From Fibrobacter sp. (lineage in GTDB: Bacteria; Fibrobacterota; Fibrobacteria; Fibrobacterales; Fibrobacteraceae), in contig JAFWRL010000306.1 in NCBI GenBank assembly GCA_017520105.1, positions 1-10,212 of the forward strand: a DNA stretch of 10,212 nt. The letters are read 5' to 3'. Positions 1-8,230 of the stretch are shown here, piece after piece (the first letter of the stretch is position 1; every line of letters starts with the position of its first letter). The position numbers were made by a program, and so were the translations under genes. The notes under the pieces were generated by a model. The model made no database searches. It saw only the letters and a list, made by a program, of their open reading frames with translations, and was not told the origin of the DNA.

Positions 1-32
1 AACAAACAACCTAACAAAAAGAGTTTATTGCA

Positions 33-61
33 AAAGCACCCTGTCAGTGACAGGGTGCTTT
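33..61 (-). terminator. Rho-independent terminator of the V-ATPase operon
   Basis: A perfect inverted repeat has 14-base arms (33-46 and 48-61) around one central base. Read on the minus strand it forms a long GC-containing hairpin beginning 22 bases past the last atpK stop codon, followed by TTTT and a little further on by CTTTTTG. On the plus strand the bases after the hairpin are not U-rich, so it is oriented for the minus-strand operon. Confidence 0.85.
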
Positions 62-82
62 CGCAATTGTTCTGAGTGAATT

Positions 83-538
83 CTACGACACGAGCATCAT
101 CGAGAACACCATGACGAACAGCGCGACCGTTTCGCCCACACCGAGCACCATGAGGTAGTTCACGAGGCCCTTGCCCGTTTCGCCAAGAGCGTTGCAAGCG
201 TCAGCAGCGGACTTGCCCACATACCAGGCGCTAGTCATCATGCCGATGCCACCGAAGATGCCCACACCGAGGTAAGCAGCCCAGTTGCCCGGATTTGCCT
301 GCGACTTGTTCAAGATGTACATCATCAAGAGCATGCCGTAAATCGTCTGCGCAATCGGCGCGCCCACAAAAATGAGCAGCGTAAAGAGCGCGTTCTTTCC
401 TTTGAGATACGCCTTTTTCCAGGCGCCGATGGCCGCCATACCGGCAGTCCCGCAGCCCAGCGCAGAGCCCACCGCGGCAAGGCCCAAGGCCGCCACCGCA
501 CCAAGCTTCGCGAGCGTTAAAAGTTGTGCGTTATCCAT
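83..538 (-). CDS. atpK: V-type ATP synthase subunit K, second copy with altered ion-site residues
   Basis: This is the proteolipid of the membrane rotor (c) ring that carries H+ or Na+ through the V-type ATPase. It has 151 residues with four hydrophobic segments (about 8-32, 50-76, 88-112, 126-150), the usual length for the duplicated-hairpin 16-kDa type. The ion-carrying glutamate is E136 in GETVALF of the fourth segment, and Q64 in APIAQTIYG is kept. Compared with its upstream paralogue (557-1012), two predicted ligand positions have changed: A63 replaces Ser and V107 (WYVGK) replaces Gln. It is the last gene of the operon, 18 bases after the first copy, with AGAGGT seven bases before ATG. 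The family call is secure. That this copy has different ion selectivity or forms mixed rings is inference. Confidence 0.93.
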   Translation of the reverse strand: MDNAQLLTLAKLGAVAALGLAAVGSALGCGTAGMAAIGAWKKAYLKGKNALFTLLIFVGAPIAQTIYGMLLMMYILNKSQANPGNWAAYLGVGIFGGIGMMTSAWYVGKSAADACNALGETGKGLVNYLMVLGVGETVALFVMVFSMMLVS

Positions 539-556
539 AAGTGCAACCTCTTTCGA

Positions 557-1012
557 TTAAAGCACCATCATGGAGAACACGAGCACGAACAAAGCGACCG
601 TTTCGACGATACCGAGAACCATCAAGTAGTTCACCATGCCCTTGCCGGTTTCACCGAGCGCATCGCAAGCCACAGCAGCGGACTTGCCCTGATACCAAGC
701 AGAAGCCATCATGCCGAGACCACCGAAAATACCTGCACCGAGGCATCCGCCCCAGTTTGTAAAGCCCTGTTCGGCAGCCTTGCTCAAGATAAAGTTCATC
801 AAAAGCATGCCGTAAATTGTCTGGGAAATCGGGGCACCGACGAACACCAAGAGAGTGAAGAGAGCGCTCTTACCCTGAGCGTAAGCCTTCTTCCACATCG
901 TGATAGCAGACATACCAGCCGTTCCGCAACCAAGGGCAGAGCCCATAGCCGCAATGCCAAGCGCAGCTGCAGCACCCATTTTAGCGAGAGTCACCATTGT
1001 ATTCGGTTCCAT
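557..1012 (-). CDS. atpK: V-type ATP synthase subunit K, first copy with full ion site
   Basis: This is a rotor-ring proteolipid of the V-type ATPase membrane sector, 151 residues with four membrane segments in two hairpins. Compared with the Enterococcus hirae Na+-binding NtpK site (L61, T64, Q65, Q110, E139, Y68), the matching positions here are S63 and Q64 in APISQTIYG, Y67, Q108 in WYQGK and E137 in IVETVALF. The polar ligand set is therefore essentially intact, which is compatible with Na+ use but does not prove it. A GAGG ribosome binding site sits eight bases before ATG. It follows atpI by 39 bases, a longer gap than most in the operon, and precedes a close paralogue that has lost two of these polar residues. 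Confidence 0.95.
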   Translation of the reverse strand: MEPNTMVTLAKMGAAAALGIAAMGSALGCGTAGMSAITMWKKAYAQGKSALFTLLVFVGAPISQTIYGMLLMNFILSKAAEQGFTNWGGCLGAGIFGGLGMMASAWYQGKSAAVACDALGETGKGMVNYLMVLGIVETVALFVLVFSMMVL

Positions 1013-1051
1013 TATGTTATCCTCATTAAGTAGCGGGATTTAACCCTTGGT

Positions 1052-2983
1052 TTAATTTTTTTGCTTGGCGAAAGGAGTAAAGGCAAAGCCGCTCCATTCA
1101 AGGCCAAGTCCATTTGAAAATTCGAGAGTGTTAAGACGGACTGCATGCACTGCAACGCCCATCACAGCAAGCGCAATGTTCAATCCATGAACAAAGAGCA
1201 GGATGATAGCGGCCCCCGCAATACCTACAGCAGAGCCGAAGAGCGGAGAAAGCATTCCGTTAAAGGCTTCGGCGATGGCGGCACCAGACATACCCACCGC
1301 AAACAGACGGATATAGCTGATGACGTCGGTGAAGCTGTTCACAATATCGAGCACGAGCATCGGGATGCTGATGAAGTCCTGCTTGAGGCGGCTTGGCGGC
1401 ACCGTAAAGAGCAGCAAGAGCACCACTTCGACGATGAACATCGGGATGACGAATGCCGGCATTTCGATTCCAAGCACCATGTTGCAAGCTAGGAAGAACA
1501 TGACCCAAGCGCCAATGAGCCAGCCCACCTGCGCCATGAACGTCGAGGACTTGCGCTTGATACGCACGACAACGTTCCAAGCATGGGCAATGCTCAAGTG
1601 CACCACGGCAATGCAGAAGCAGAACAACTGAATGTGCTGCATCTGGGATGCACCAACGCTCTTCGGCACAAAGCTTTCCGGCAAGAACGTAAAGCCTTGG
1701 CAGAACTGCCTGTAAGCTTCAAATTTCGCTGGATCCATCGGAGCTGTACTGCGAATCCAGTAGAGCACATTGCGGACGCCTTCCGGCAAGAAATCATAGT
1801 TAGCGATATCGAGGTAATAGCTCCACCCTGCAAGTTCCGGCGTAAGGCCTAAGAAGTTTGCATTGATGGCGCCCCAAATGATAGTCGCCCAGCTCATCAA
1901 ATAGACAAAATGGAACCCGGCACTGCTCGCCCTCGGCATTTTCTTTCTCGCATAAAGCGCAATGCCAAGGAACAACAGGCCGTAAGCCATATCGCCCACG
2001 ATCATCGCAAAGAATAAGCTGAAGAAGCAGAGGAACACAGAGCTCACATCGACTTCGTTGTAGCCTGGAGAAATGCCAATAATGTCGTAAAGGCACTGCA
2101 TCGGGCGCGAAAGCTTGTTGTAGCCGAGGAGCGTCGGGATGTTATCTTCGTCCGTCGGGTCTTCGACGCGGATACCCCAGCCGTTCGCCTTGGCCGCCGC
2201 CTTGATTTCGGCAACGCGCGGTTCCGGGCAGAATCCCTGGAGCGCAGCAATTTGGCTATTCTGGAGCATACTTGCAGAAGCTTCCACGAGATTGTAGCGG
2301 TCCGTCACTTCCAAAAGACGCGATTCGAGGTCTTCCTTCACAGACGCAAGCTGAGCAAAGCGTTCGTCAACAGCCGAAATCGTCGTCTTCGATTCCTCTT
2401 CGATCATTCGATATTCTTCGAGCGATTTGAGAGGCATGGCAATTTCGGTAAACGCACCCTTCACCTTGGCAGGGGCATCGCCCTTGTTGATGACGGCGAT
2501 ATAGGTTCCGTTTTCATTCTTGCAGAAGACATGCTTGTAAGCATTTCCGTCTTCAACTTCAAAAGGTTCCTTCGAAGTATCGGCAAGATAAAGGCGAACA
2601 ACTATACCCTTTGCCGCGAGCTCTTTCACAGTACGCGGATCAAGATTTCCAAAAGCACCAAGCTTTTCGAGTTCCTCCTTGGCTTGTTCCAACTGGATTT
2701 CGGCATTTTTCTTGTCCGAAATAAGCGTCTGGATTTCTTCGACAAGCGTTACACCGCTAGCACCTTTCGTCGCAGGCGTTACACCCTTGCGCACTTTATC
2801 AGGAACGACTTCCATCGCCTTCTGCACGCGCGCAACAGCGCCCTTGGCACCATTGACAGCAGCACCGGCAGCAGTCTGTAGCGGAGTCAGATGGATAATT
2901 TCCATCTCACGTAAAGCCTTTAAAGTCTCTTCCTTGCGGCTCGCAAGCGTAAGAACGGTCACCTTTTTCATCGGAGTAATCAT
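1052..2983 (-). CDS. atpI: V-type ATP synthase subunit I (a-subunit homologue)
   Basis: This is the stator membrane subunit that forms the two ion half-channels against the K ring and anchors the peripheral stalk. It has 643 residues, normal for the family. The N-terminal part (about 1-300) is cytoplasmic with coiled-coil stretches (about 80-110 and 185-235) and ends in a family-typical DPT...PTLL segment at 276-286. The C-terminal half (about 312-620) is a bundle of hydrophobic helices. R559 in ISYIRLFAVG corresponds to the essential channel arginine, and R616 in HAVRLNTLEF is a second conserved arginine. The start overlaps the atpD stop in ATGA, and an AAGGAGG site lies inside the end of atpD (2991-2997), seven bases before ATG. 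That supports M1 over the nearby M5. Confidence 0.96.
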   Translation of the reverse strand: MITPMKKVTVLTLASRKEETLKALREMEIIHLTPLQTAAGAAVNGAKGAVARVQKAMEVVPDKVRKGVTPATKGASGVTLVEEIQTLISDKKNAEIQLEQAKEELEKLGAFGNLDPRTVKELAAKGIVVRLYLADTSKEPFEVEDGNAYKHVFCKNENGTYIAVINKGDAPAKVKGAFTEIAMPLKSLEEYRMIEEESKTTISAVDERFAQLASVKEDLESRLLEVTDRYNLVEASASMLQNSQIAALQGFCPEPRVAEIKAAAKANGWGIRVEDPTDEDNIPTLLGYNKLSRPMQCLYDIIGISPGYNEVDVSSVFLCFFSLFFAMIVGDMAYGLLFLGIALYARKKMPRASSAGFHFVYLMSWATIIWGAINANFLGLTPELAGWSYYLDIANYDFLPEGVRNVLYWIRSTAPMDPAKFEAYRQFCQGFTFLPESFVPKSVGASQMQHIQLFCFCIAVVHLSIAHAWNVVVRIKRKSSTFMAQVGWLIGAWVMFFLACNMVLGIEMPAFVIPMFIVEVVLLLLFTVPPSRLKQDFISIPMLVLDIVNSFTDVISYIRLFAVGMSGAAIAEAFNGMLSPLFGSAVGIAGAAIILLFVHGLNIALAVMGVAVHAVRLNTLEFSNGLGLEWSGFAFTPFAKQKN

Positions 2984-3612
2984 GCGGCAACCTCCTTACT
3001 CTGGGCATCGAGTGCAAGAGCCTTCGCCGTAGCCTTGCCCTTAGCAAGCTTACTGCGTGCAACACCGCTCGTCTGCTGGTCACCCAAGAAAATATTGATG
3101 ACGCGTATATTTTCCTTAGACTCGGGAATCTTGACCTTTTCGAACAGATTCACGCGCTGGCTTGTCGTACGCAATTCCTTGGATAAAAGTTCGTACTGCT
3201 TTTCGAGCACGCGGCGTTCGAGGCGAAGAGAAATCAAGCCTTGCAGGCTACGGATACCATCATCGAGCCACACCGGAGTCGTAAAGAAATCCGGAATAGT
3301 CACGTTGAATTCCACGCCGCTAAACGTCGGAATCTTCACGCCGGCAATATTGCCTTCGCCCTGTTCGACACTCTTCACCGAGAGATACTTGTCCCACTCA
3401 ATAGGTTCGGCAAAAAGCGAAATCCAAGAAGCCATGCTCTTGCGGAGCTTGTCCTCTTCATCGCGCTTTGCCATCACCCTCTCCTGGAGCGTGCGCATTT
3501 CCATCTGCAGCTGCTGCTTTTTCAAAAGCAACGTCGGCAGATAACGCTGGAAGCGTTTCAATGCGTCACGTTCCGCCTTGAGGGCGTTTTTCGTTAACTT
3601 GACCTTAGCCAT
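2980..3612 (-). CDS. atpD: V-type ATP synthase subunit D (central shaft)
   Basis: This is the rotor shaft that turns inside the A3B3 head and couples it to the membrane ring. It has 210 residues, the usual length. Long helices at the N-terminus (about 5-60) and at about 120-160 would pair into the antiparallel coiled coil. The family region SQRVNLFEKVKIP (about 151-163) is followed by the IRVINIFLGDQQTSGVARSK stretch, a form resembling the Bacteroidota/Chlamydiota-type enzymes. The start codon is one base past the atpB stop and its ribosome binding site is weak, so translation is probably coupled to atpB. No separate F subunit, the usual partner of D, is present in this operon. Confidence 0.95.
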   Translation of the reverse strand: MAKVKLTKNALKAERDALKRFQRYLPTLLLKKQQLQMEMRTLQERVMAKRDEEDKLRKSMASWISLFAEPIEWDKYLSVKSVEQGEGNIAGVKIPTFSGVEFNVTIPDFFTTPVWLDDGIRSLQGLISLRLERRVLEKQYELLSKELRTTSQRVNLFEKVKIPESKENIRVINIFLGDQQTSGVARSKLAKGKATAKALALDAQSKEVAA

Positions 3613-3613
3613 A

Positions 3614-4915
3614 TTACCACTTCTTCGGCCAGTATTCGTTGATCATCTTGGTGGGGATACCGGTTTCTTCAGGCGTGAAGCAGTCGGCAAGAATTTCCCA
3701 GCCAAGGTCCAAAGCCTTTTCAAGAGGAATGTTCACGGAAAGGTCCATCATTTCCTTTTCGAAGCGCACACCGTACTTCAACAGTTTCTGGTCCCAGTTA
3801 CTCATGTTGAAGCCCATGGACTGCTTTTCCAAAGTTTCCTTGTAGCTTGCGTACAACTGAATCATCGTATTCATGATGGTACGATGGTCGCTACGGGTCT
3901 TGCCGTTCACCTGCTGTTTCAAGCGGCTAAGAGAACCGAACGGTTCGATACGGCCCTTGCGCAAGTAGAACTGACCTTCGGTAATGTAACCCGTGTTGTC
4001 CGGAACCGGGTGCGTCACGTCGTCGCCCGGTATGGTGGTCACGGCCAAAATCGTAATGGAACCCGAACCTTCGAAATCGACAGCCTTTTCGTAACGGCTA
4101 GCGAGCTGAGAGTAAAGGTCACCGGGGTAACCGCGGTTCGACGGAATCTGTTCCATCGTAATGGCGATTTCCTTCATGGCGTCTGCAAAGTTCGTCATGT
4201 CGGTGAGGAGCACGAGCACGTTCTTGCCTTCAGTCGCAAACTTTTCAGCAACGGCAAGCGATGCATCCGGAACAAGCAAGCATTCCACGATCGGGTCAGA
4301 TGCCGTGTGCATGAACATCACCGTACGGCTAAGGGCACCGTTCTTTTCAAGGTAATCCTTGAGGTAGAGGTAGTCATCGTGCTTTAAGCCAATACCGCCA
4401 AGGATAATCACATCGACTTCGGCCTGCAAGGCGATTCGTGCCAAAAGTTCGTTATACGGTTCACCGGCAATCGAGAAAATCGGGAGCTTCTGCGAAACGA
4501 CGAGCGTGTTGAACACGTCAATCATCGGGATACCCGTACGCACCATCGTTTTAGGGATGATACGCTTGGCGGGGTTCACAGACGGGCCACCAATCGTGAT
4601 GCGTTCGCCATCGACTTCCGGGCCGTTATCACGCGGCTTGCCAGCACCGTTAAATACACGGCCAAGCAAAGCTTCGCTGTACGGGACCTTCATCGGTTCG
4701 CCAAGGAATCGCACTTCGGAATCGGTCGAAATACCGCGAGCACCTGCGAACACCTGCAAATCGACCATGTCTCCGTCAATGCGGATAACACGGGCAAGAG
4801 ATGTACCGAAAGAACTTGTCACCTGGGCGAGTTCCTGGTTGGCAACGCCTTCGGCTCTCAAAGTAATCACGGAACCGGCAATGCGTTCAATACGATGGTA
4901 AGCAACATTATGCAT
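3614..4915 (-). CDS. atpB: V-type ATP synthase subunit B (non-catalytic head subunit)
   Basis: This is the regulatory head subunit that alternates with subunit A in the A3B3 hexamer. It has 433 residues, slightly shorter than many relatives. The P-loop position (FSIAGEPYN, about 147-155) lacks the GxxxxGKT motif, as expected for B subunits. The signature region [20 protein letters not shown] lies at 297-315, and SLSR at 328-331 supplies the arginine (R331) expected to reach the catalytic site of A. The EPFGSLSRL form, rather than VLPSLSRL, resembles relatives in operons containing DUF2764. ATG overlaps the end of atpA by eight bases, and AAGGAGG (4925-4931) lies nine bases upstream inside atpA, so the two are probably translated at linked rates. 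Confidence 0.97.
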   Translation of the reverse strand: MHNVAYHRIERIAGSVITLRAEGVANQELAQVTSSFGTSLARVIRIDGDMVDLQVFAGARGISTDSEVRFLGEPMKVPYSEALLGRVFNGAGKPRDNGPEVDGERITIGGPSVNPAKRIIPKTMVRTGIPMIDVFNTLVVSQKLPIFSIAGEPYNELLARIALQAEVDVIILGGIGLKHDDYLYLKDYLEKNGALSRTVMFMHTASDPIVECLLVPDASLAVAEKFATEGKNVLVLLTDMTNFADAMKEIAITMEQIPSNRGYPGDLYSQLASRYEKAVDFEGSGSITILAVTTIPGDDVTHPVPDNTGYITEGQFYLRKGRIEPFGSLSRLKQQVNGKTRSDHRTIMNTMIQLYASYKETLEKQSMGFNMSNWDQKLLKYGVRFEKEMMDLSVNIPLEKALDLGWEILADCFTPEETGIPTKMINEYWPKKW

Positions 4916-6665
4916 TAGCGGAAACCTCCTTCACGGAAGCGAAAATACTGGATTCGAGATCCTTGAATTCCTGACTGTCAAACGCCACGCGGTTCCAGTC
5001 CTTGGTTGCCTGCGTAAGCTTGAGGAAGAACGTACGGGCGACATCCTTTTCCGTAAACTTCATCGGAGTCTTGAGGATGGTGTAAATTCTGTCGAACACG
5101 TACTTCTGGCGTTCTGCAGAGCAAGCGGCGTCGATTTCGTTATAGGCGTCCTGCTGCAGATAAACAGCATCCAGATATTCGGATTTCAGATAAATTACAA
5201 AGTCATCGATGGAGGTACCTTCTTCGCCCACCACCTTCATCATGTTGTTCACATCCACGCCGTTCGCGAGAATATGACGGGCTTCGGCCACCTTCTTGGA
5301 ATCGATGATGCCTTCGTACTTGGACCAGGAATCCAGCGGATGGATTGCCGGGAAACGGCGTTGGTCAGAACGTTCACGGCTAAGGCCGAGGAACGCGCCC
5401 ACCACCTTCAAGGTCGCCTGAGTCACCGGTTCTTCGAAGTTACCACCAGCCGGAGAAACGGAACCGCATATCGTCACGGAACCCGTCTTGCCGTCCTTGA
5501 GGCGGACAACACCACCACGTTCGTAGAACGAAGCAATCACAGATTCGAGGTAAGCCGGGAACGCTTCTTCGCCCGGAATTTCTTCCAAACGGCCGCTCAT
5601 TTCACGCAAGGCCTGAGCCCAACGAGACGTCGAGTCTGCGAGCAAGAGCACGTTGAGGCCCATCTGGCGGTAGTATTCAGCGAGGGTCACGCCGGTATAA
5701 ACGGAAGCTTCACGAGCAGCCACCGGCATCGAAGACGTGTTACAAATAATCAGCGTACGTTCCATGAGGGACTTACCCGTACGCGGGTCAATCAATTCCG
5801 GGAATTCGCGAAGGGTTTCCACCACTTCACCAGCACGTTCACCGCAAGCGGCCAAAATCACGATATCCACATCGGCGTAACGGCTCATGAGCTGCTGCAA
5901 CACCGTCTTGCCAGCACCGAACGGGCCCGGCGTACAGAACGTACCGCCCTGCATCACAGGGAAGAACGTATCGATAATGCGCTGCTGCATGGTCAGAGGC
6001 TTGCTCGGACGGAGGCGTTCTTCGAAGGCCTTAATCGGCATCTTCACCGGCCAGGTCTGCACCATCGTCACATCGACCTTTTCGCCCTTGTCGTTCTTGA
6101 GTTTCGCGACAACTTCTTCGACGGTACGGTCACCGGCAGAAGTAATATAATCTACAGTCCATTTGCCAAGGAGCTTGAACGGCACCATAATGCGGTGCGT
6201 GAACACGCCTTCTGGGACTGTACCGAGCGTATCGCCAGCGACAACAACATCGCCCGCTTTCGCAACCGGAGTAAAAGCCCACTTCACATCACGCGGAAGA
6301 GCCTTCAAATACTTGCCGCGCTGCAAGAAGAAGCCACATTCGTCAGCGAGCTTCGGCAGCGGGTTCTGCAAGCCGTCAAACACCTGCGTAAGAAGACCGG
6401 GTCCAAGTTCAACAGAAAGAAGTTCACCGGTAAATTCGACTTCGTCGCCAGCCTTGAGGCCAGTCGTATCCTCGAATACCTGAAGTTCAGCGTAATCACC
6501 ACGAATGCGAATCACTTCGCTCTTGAGGGGAATGATTTCAGCCTTACCATCTTTGTTCTTCGAAACGAGCTTTGCATAAGCTACTTCGTTCTGGGAAACA
6601 GCGCTTTCGAACTTGACTCGAATCAAGTTTCCGTTCACGCCGGTTATTTTTCCGATACTAGCCAT
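4908..6665 (-). CDS. atpA: V-type ATP synthase subunit A (catalytic)
   Basis: This is the catalytic nucleotide-binding subunit of the V-type ATPase head, 585 residues from the chosen start. Visible parts are an N-terminal beta-barrel beginning [11 protein letters not shown], the inserted bulge region (about 110-190), a P-loop GPFGAGKT at 247-254, CGERAGE with the catalytic glutamate E276, and the strongly conserved [20 protein letters not shown] segment starting near 343. An in-frame ATG 21 bases upstream (6684-6686) overlaps the previous stop codon. The downstream ATG is preferred because GGAGGT lies nine bases before it and because homologous A subunits begin only a few residues before GKI. 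The upstream choice would give 592 residues. Confidence 0.97.
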   Translation of the reverse strand: MASIGKITGVNGNLIRVKFESAVSQNEVAYAKLVSKNKDGKAEIIPLKSEVIRIRGDYAELQVFEDTTGLKAGDEVEFTGELLSVELGPGLLTQVFDGLQNPLPKLADECGFFLQRGKYLKALPRDVKWAFTPVAKAGDVVVAGDTLGTVPEGVFTHRIMVPFKLLGKWTVDYITSAGDRTVEEVVAKLKNDKGEKVDVTMVQTWPVKMPIKAFEERLRPSKPLTMQQRIIDTFFPVMQGGTFCTPGPFGAGKTVLQQLMSRYADVDIVILAACGERAGEVVETLREFPELIDPRTGKSLMERTLIICNTSSMPVAAREASVYTGVTLAEYYRQMGLNVLLLADSTSRWAQALREMSGRLEEIPGEEAFPAYLESVIASFYERGGVVRLKDGKTGSVTICGSVSPAGGNFEEPVTQATLKVVGAFLGLSRERSDQRRFPAIHPLDSWSKYEGIIDSKKVAEARHILANGVDVNNMMKVVGEEGTSIDDFVIYLKSEYLDAVYLQQDAYNEIDAACSAERQKYVFDRIYTILKTPMKFTEKDVARTFFLKLTQATKDWNRVAFDSQEFKDLESSIFASVKEVSANA

Positions 6666-6674
6666 TGAAAATGG

Positions 6675-6680
6675 ACCTCC
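6675..6680 (-). promoter_or_regulatory. Ribosome binding site deciding the atpA start
   Basis: On the minus strand GGAGGT is nine bases before the ATG at 6663-6665. The alternative in-frame ATG at 6684-6686 has only a GCAGG almost touching it. The spacing therefore favours the shorter, 585-residue AtpA. Confidence 0.7.
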
Positions 6681-6682
6681 AA

Positions 6683-7219
6683 TCATTCCTGCTTAAACGC
6701 AGGATCGTTTGCATTAATAACATTGATGACGGCTTTGTCACCCGCAGCTTCGTTCATTCCCGCCCAACGCTCGCATATCCTAAGTTTGATTGCGTAAGCA
6801 TAGACGTGTTTGACAGTTCCCTCGCCCACTCCGGCAAGGGCATCGACAAGCCAGAAACGGGCGCGGTCGATATCCAGTTCCTTTTCAAGCGGACTGGACT
6901 TCATGAACGCGTCCTGGATCATCTTTGCGAAAGTGACGTCATAACCAGAAAAAGAACGTTCCGCAAAACGCACTTCAGGGCCCCACGCTTGCGCACGAAG
7001 CCTTCCGGAAACATTTTTCATCTGGATTTCACGGGACTGGTAATCCCGAACAAATTCATCATCGCATTCTTCGCCCGCCAAGAGGGCGTCGAGTGCTTGA
7101 AGTTCAGGGGCGTCCAGCACACCTTCGCAACGGCCACGGAACTCGGCCATGCTAAGGGGCGGAACGTCGCCCAGTTGCAGCATCGGAAGCGATGCCATCA
7201 AATATGCTGGACTGCTCAT
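6683..7219 (-). CDS. DUF2764 family protein, V-ATPase operon component
   Basis: This is a 178-residue soluble protein with no signal peptide or membrane segment. The N-terminal PAYLMASLPMLQLGD pattern and its place between subunits E and A identify it as DUF2764, a family that accompanies V-type ATPase operons in Chlamydiota, Bacteroidota and similar bacteria. It looks largely helical and carries a moderate number of charged residues. No classical subunit C (the connector between shaft and ring) is encoded in the operon, and this protein lies upstream of A where C often lies, so it is a reasonable candidate for a diverged or replacement connector. That role is inference. It starts nine bases after the atpE stop with an imperfect AAGGCGG site, and its TGA overlaps an alternative atpA ATG. 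Confidence 0.85.
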   Translation of the reverse strand: MSSPAYLMASLPMLQLGDVPPLSMAEFRGRCEGVLDAPELQALDALLAGEECDDEFVRDYQSREIQMKNVSGRLRAQAWGPEVRFAERSFSGYDVTFAKMIQDAFMKSSPLEKELDIDRARFWLVDALAGVGEGTVKHVYAYAIKLRICERWAGMNEAAGDKAVINVINANDPAFKQE

Positions 7220-7228
7220 CGAACCGCC

Positions 7229-7831
7229 TTACTTGCCTTGGGCGGCCTTGTTTACAATCTTTGCGAGTTGCGGTCTGAGCAAGGCAGAAAGCGATTCCGC
7301 CATCGCCTGTTCAGTAAATTCGTGACTGACCTTGCCCTGGTTGAGCTTCACGCGGAATCCGAACTTGACACCCTTGTCACTTTCGACCTTCACGCCAGCC
7401 TTGAGCTGCTTGGCAAACTCACCCATGACAAAGCTCGAAAGAGCCTTTGCATCGGCTTCGGAAAAATCGATTTCGATATCGGAACTGTAGCTCTTTGCAA
7501 TCGAAAGAAGCATCGACTTCACAGTCGATTCATCAAGAGATTTTTCAACTTGGAGATTCAGGAGATCTAGAATCATTTTTTCAAGATTCTTGCCCACCGA
7601 GAGGAGCAAATCGCGGGCGGCCTGTTCCAAAGTGCGTTCGCTGCGTTCCGTAAACGCGACCGCGTCCTTGTCGGCCTGTTCCAGCTTGGCTTTGGCCTCT
7701 TCTTCGGCAGCCTTCACGATTTCGGCGGCCTTTTCTTTTGCCTTTGAAATAATAGACGTTGCTTCGAGTTCTGCTTTATCGACAGCATCCTTCTGGATGC
7801 GTTCCATAAGAGCTTGCAAATCTTCTGCCAT
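7229..7831 (-). CDS. atpE: V-type ATP synthase subunit E (peripheral stalk)
   Basis: This is a stator stalk subunit linking the A3B3 head to subunit I. It has 200 residues, the usual length. Residues about 1-85 are a long charged helix rich in Ala, Lys and Glu (for example KAKEKAAEIVKAAEEEAKAK), typical of the stalk coiled coil. Residues about 86-200 form the globular domain that grips the head. It is the first gene of the operon. ATG is preceded by GGAGAT (7836-7841) four bases upstream. Stalk E normally pairs with a small subunit G/H, and none is visible next to it, so the partner would be elsewhere, very diverged or absent. Confidence 0.93.
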   Translation of the reverse strand: MAEDLQALMERIQKDAVDKAELEATSIISKAKEKAAEIVKAAEEEAKAKLEQADKDAVAFTERSERTLEQAARDLLLSVGKNLEKMILDLLNLQVEKSLDESTVKSMLLSIAKSYSSDIEIDFSEADAKALSSFVMGEFAKQLKAGVKVESDKGVKFGFRVKLNQGKVSHEFTEQAMAESLSALLRPQLAKIVNKAAQGK

Positions 7832-7850
7832 TTAAATCTCCAATCATGTA

Positions 7851-7875
7851 AAAACACCCCAAAATAGGGCATTTT
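7851..7875 (-). promoter_or_regulatory. Possible hairpin in the V-ATPase operon leader
   Basis: On the minus strand AAAATGCCC pairs with GGGGTGTTTT around a TATTTT loop, with one bulged G and two G-U pairs. It ends just upstream of the atpE ribosome binding site and runs into a short U-rich stretch. It could influence translation or mRNA stability, but it is short and could be chance. Confidence 0.3.
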
Positions 7876-7892
7876 CATTAAACACAGAAAAG

Positions 7893-7922
7893 AATATACA
7901 AGTAAAAAAAAGAAAAAGACAA
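7893..7922 (-). promoter_or_regulatory. Probable V-ATPase operon promoter
   Basis: On the minus strand TTGTCT (7917-7922) and TATATT (7893-7898) are 18 bases apart, placing the start of transcription near 7886 and giving a leader of about 55 bases before atpE. Upstream (7923-7945) the DNA is A/T-only in long blocks, including a 7-base inverted repeat AATTTTT/AAAAATT (7922-7928 and 7934-7940), which would suit an UP element. The same -10 hexamer occurs in three other predicted promoters of the window. Confidence 0.5.
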
Positions 7923-8230
7923 ATTTTTCGTTAAAAAATTGCGAAAATATTATTTACCTGCAAAAAAAACGGATAAAAAGACAAAAATGAGGGATAAAAG
8001 GATATTTCATAGAGCCCGCAAAATCCATGCCGTAACGCAAACTTTACACATGATGTAGGATATTTACACGCTCCGTAATAGACTTTACAGGGGGTGTAAC
8101 CGTATGGAAATACATTCCCAATTCATATTTTTTCAGCTTACTTTTGGAGCCGAGTTGAGGACTTGATTTGCCCATTGGCGAAATCCCAAGATTTAATCCA
8201 ATATTTCTGATTTTTTCTACGTCAAAATGT
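7923..8230. other. AT-rich intergenic region between the divergent units, no convincing gene
   Basis: This spacer holds A-tract DNA next to the ATPase promoter (to about 7990), three phased dyads (8043-8099) and an imperfect stem-loop at 8162-8190, with arms CTTGATTTGCC and GGCGAAATCCCAAG. A minus-strand open frame of 66 codons (8044-8244) crosses the dyads but has no ribosome binding site and no recognisable family. It is treated as non-coding. Confidence 0.6.
8043..8099. repeat. Three phased TTACA-N5-TGTAA dyads
   Basis: Three related sites are centred at about 8051, 8071 and 8092: TTACAcatgaTGTAg, TTACAcgctcCGTAA and TTACAgggggTGTAA. The last is a perfect 5-base dyad and each of the others has one mismatch. 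Centres are 20 and 21 bases apart, two helical turns, so all three face the same side of the DNA. A lone half-site with the same TTTACAGGG core lies at 8320-8328. This is a candidate operator array for an unknown dimeric regulator. Confidence 0.5.

Noticed and set aside
3578..4387. 269-codon plus-strand open frame opposite atpB and atpD
   Set aside because: It is antisense to conserved V-ATPase genes and has a composition typical of a complementary-frame shadow.
4450..4476. Missing P-loop in AtpB as a possible inactivating mutation
   Set aside because: B subunits of V-type ATPases normally lack the Walker A lysine and threonine, and the signature region and arginine finger are intact.
5274..6668. 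464-codon plus-strand open frame antisense to atpA
   Set aside because: It is a shadow frame produced by codon bias in the clearly real atpA gene. Its translation has many His and Arg residues, no family pattern and no ribosome binding site.
6665..7570. 301-codon plus-strand open frame across DUF2764 and atpE
   Set aside because: It lies opposite two real operon genes, has no recognisable domain and has no start signals.
8102..8119. Small GTAT/ATAC and GGAA/TTCC inverted repeats
   Set aside because: Four-base arms in AT-rich DNA are expected by chance and overlap each other.
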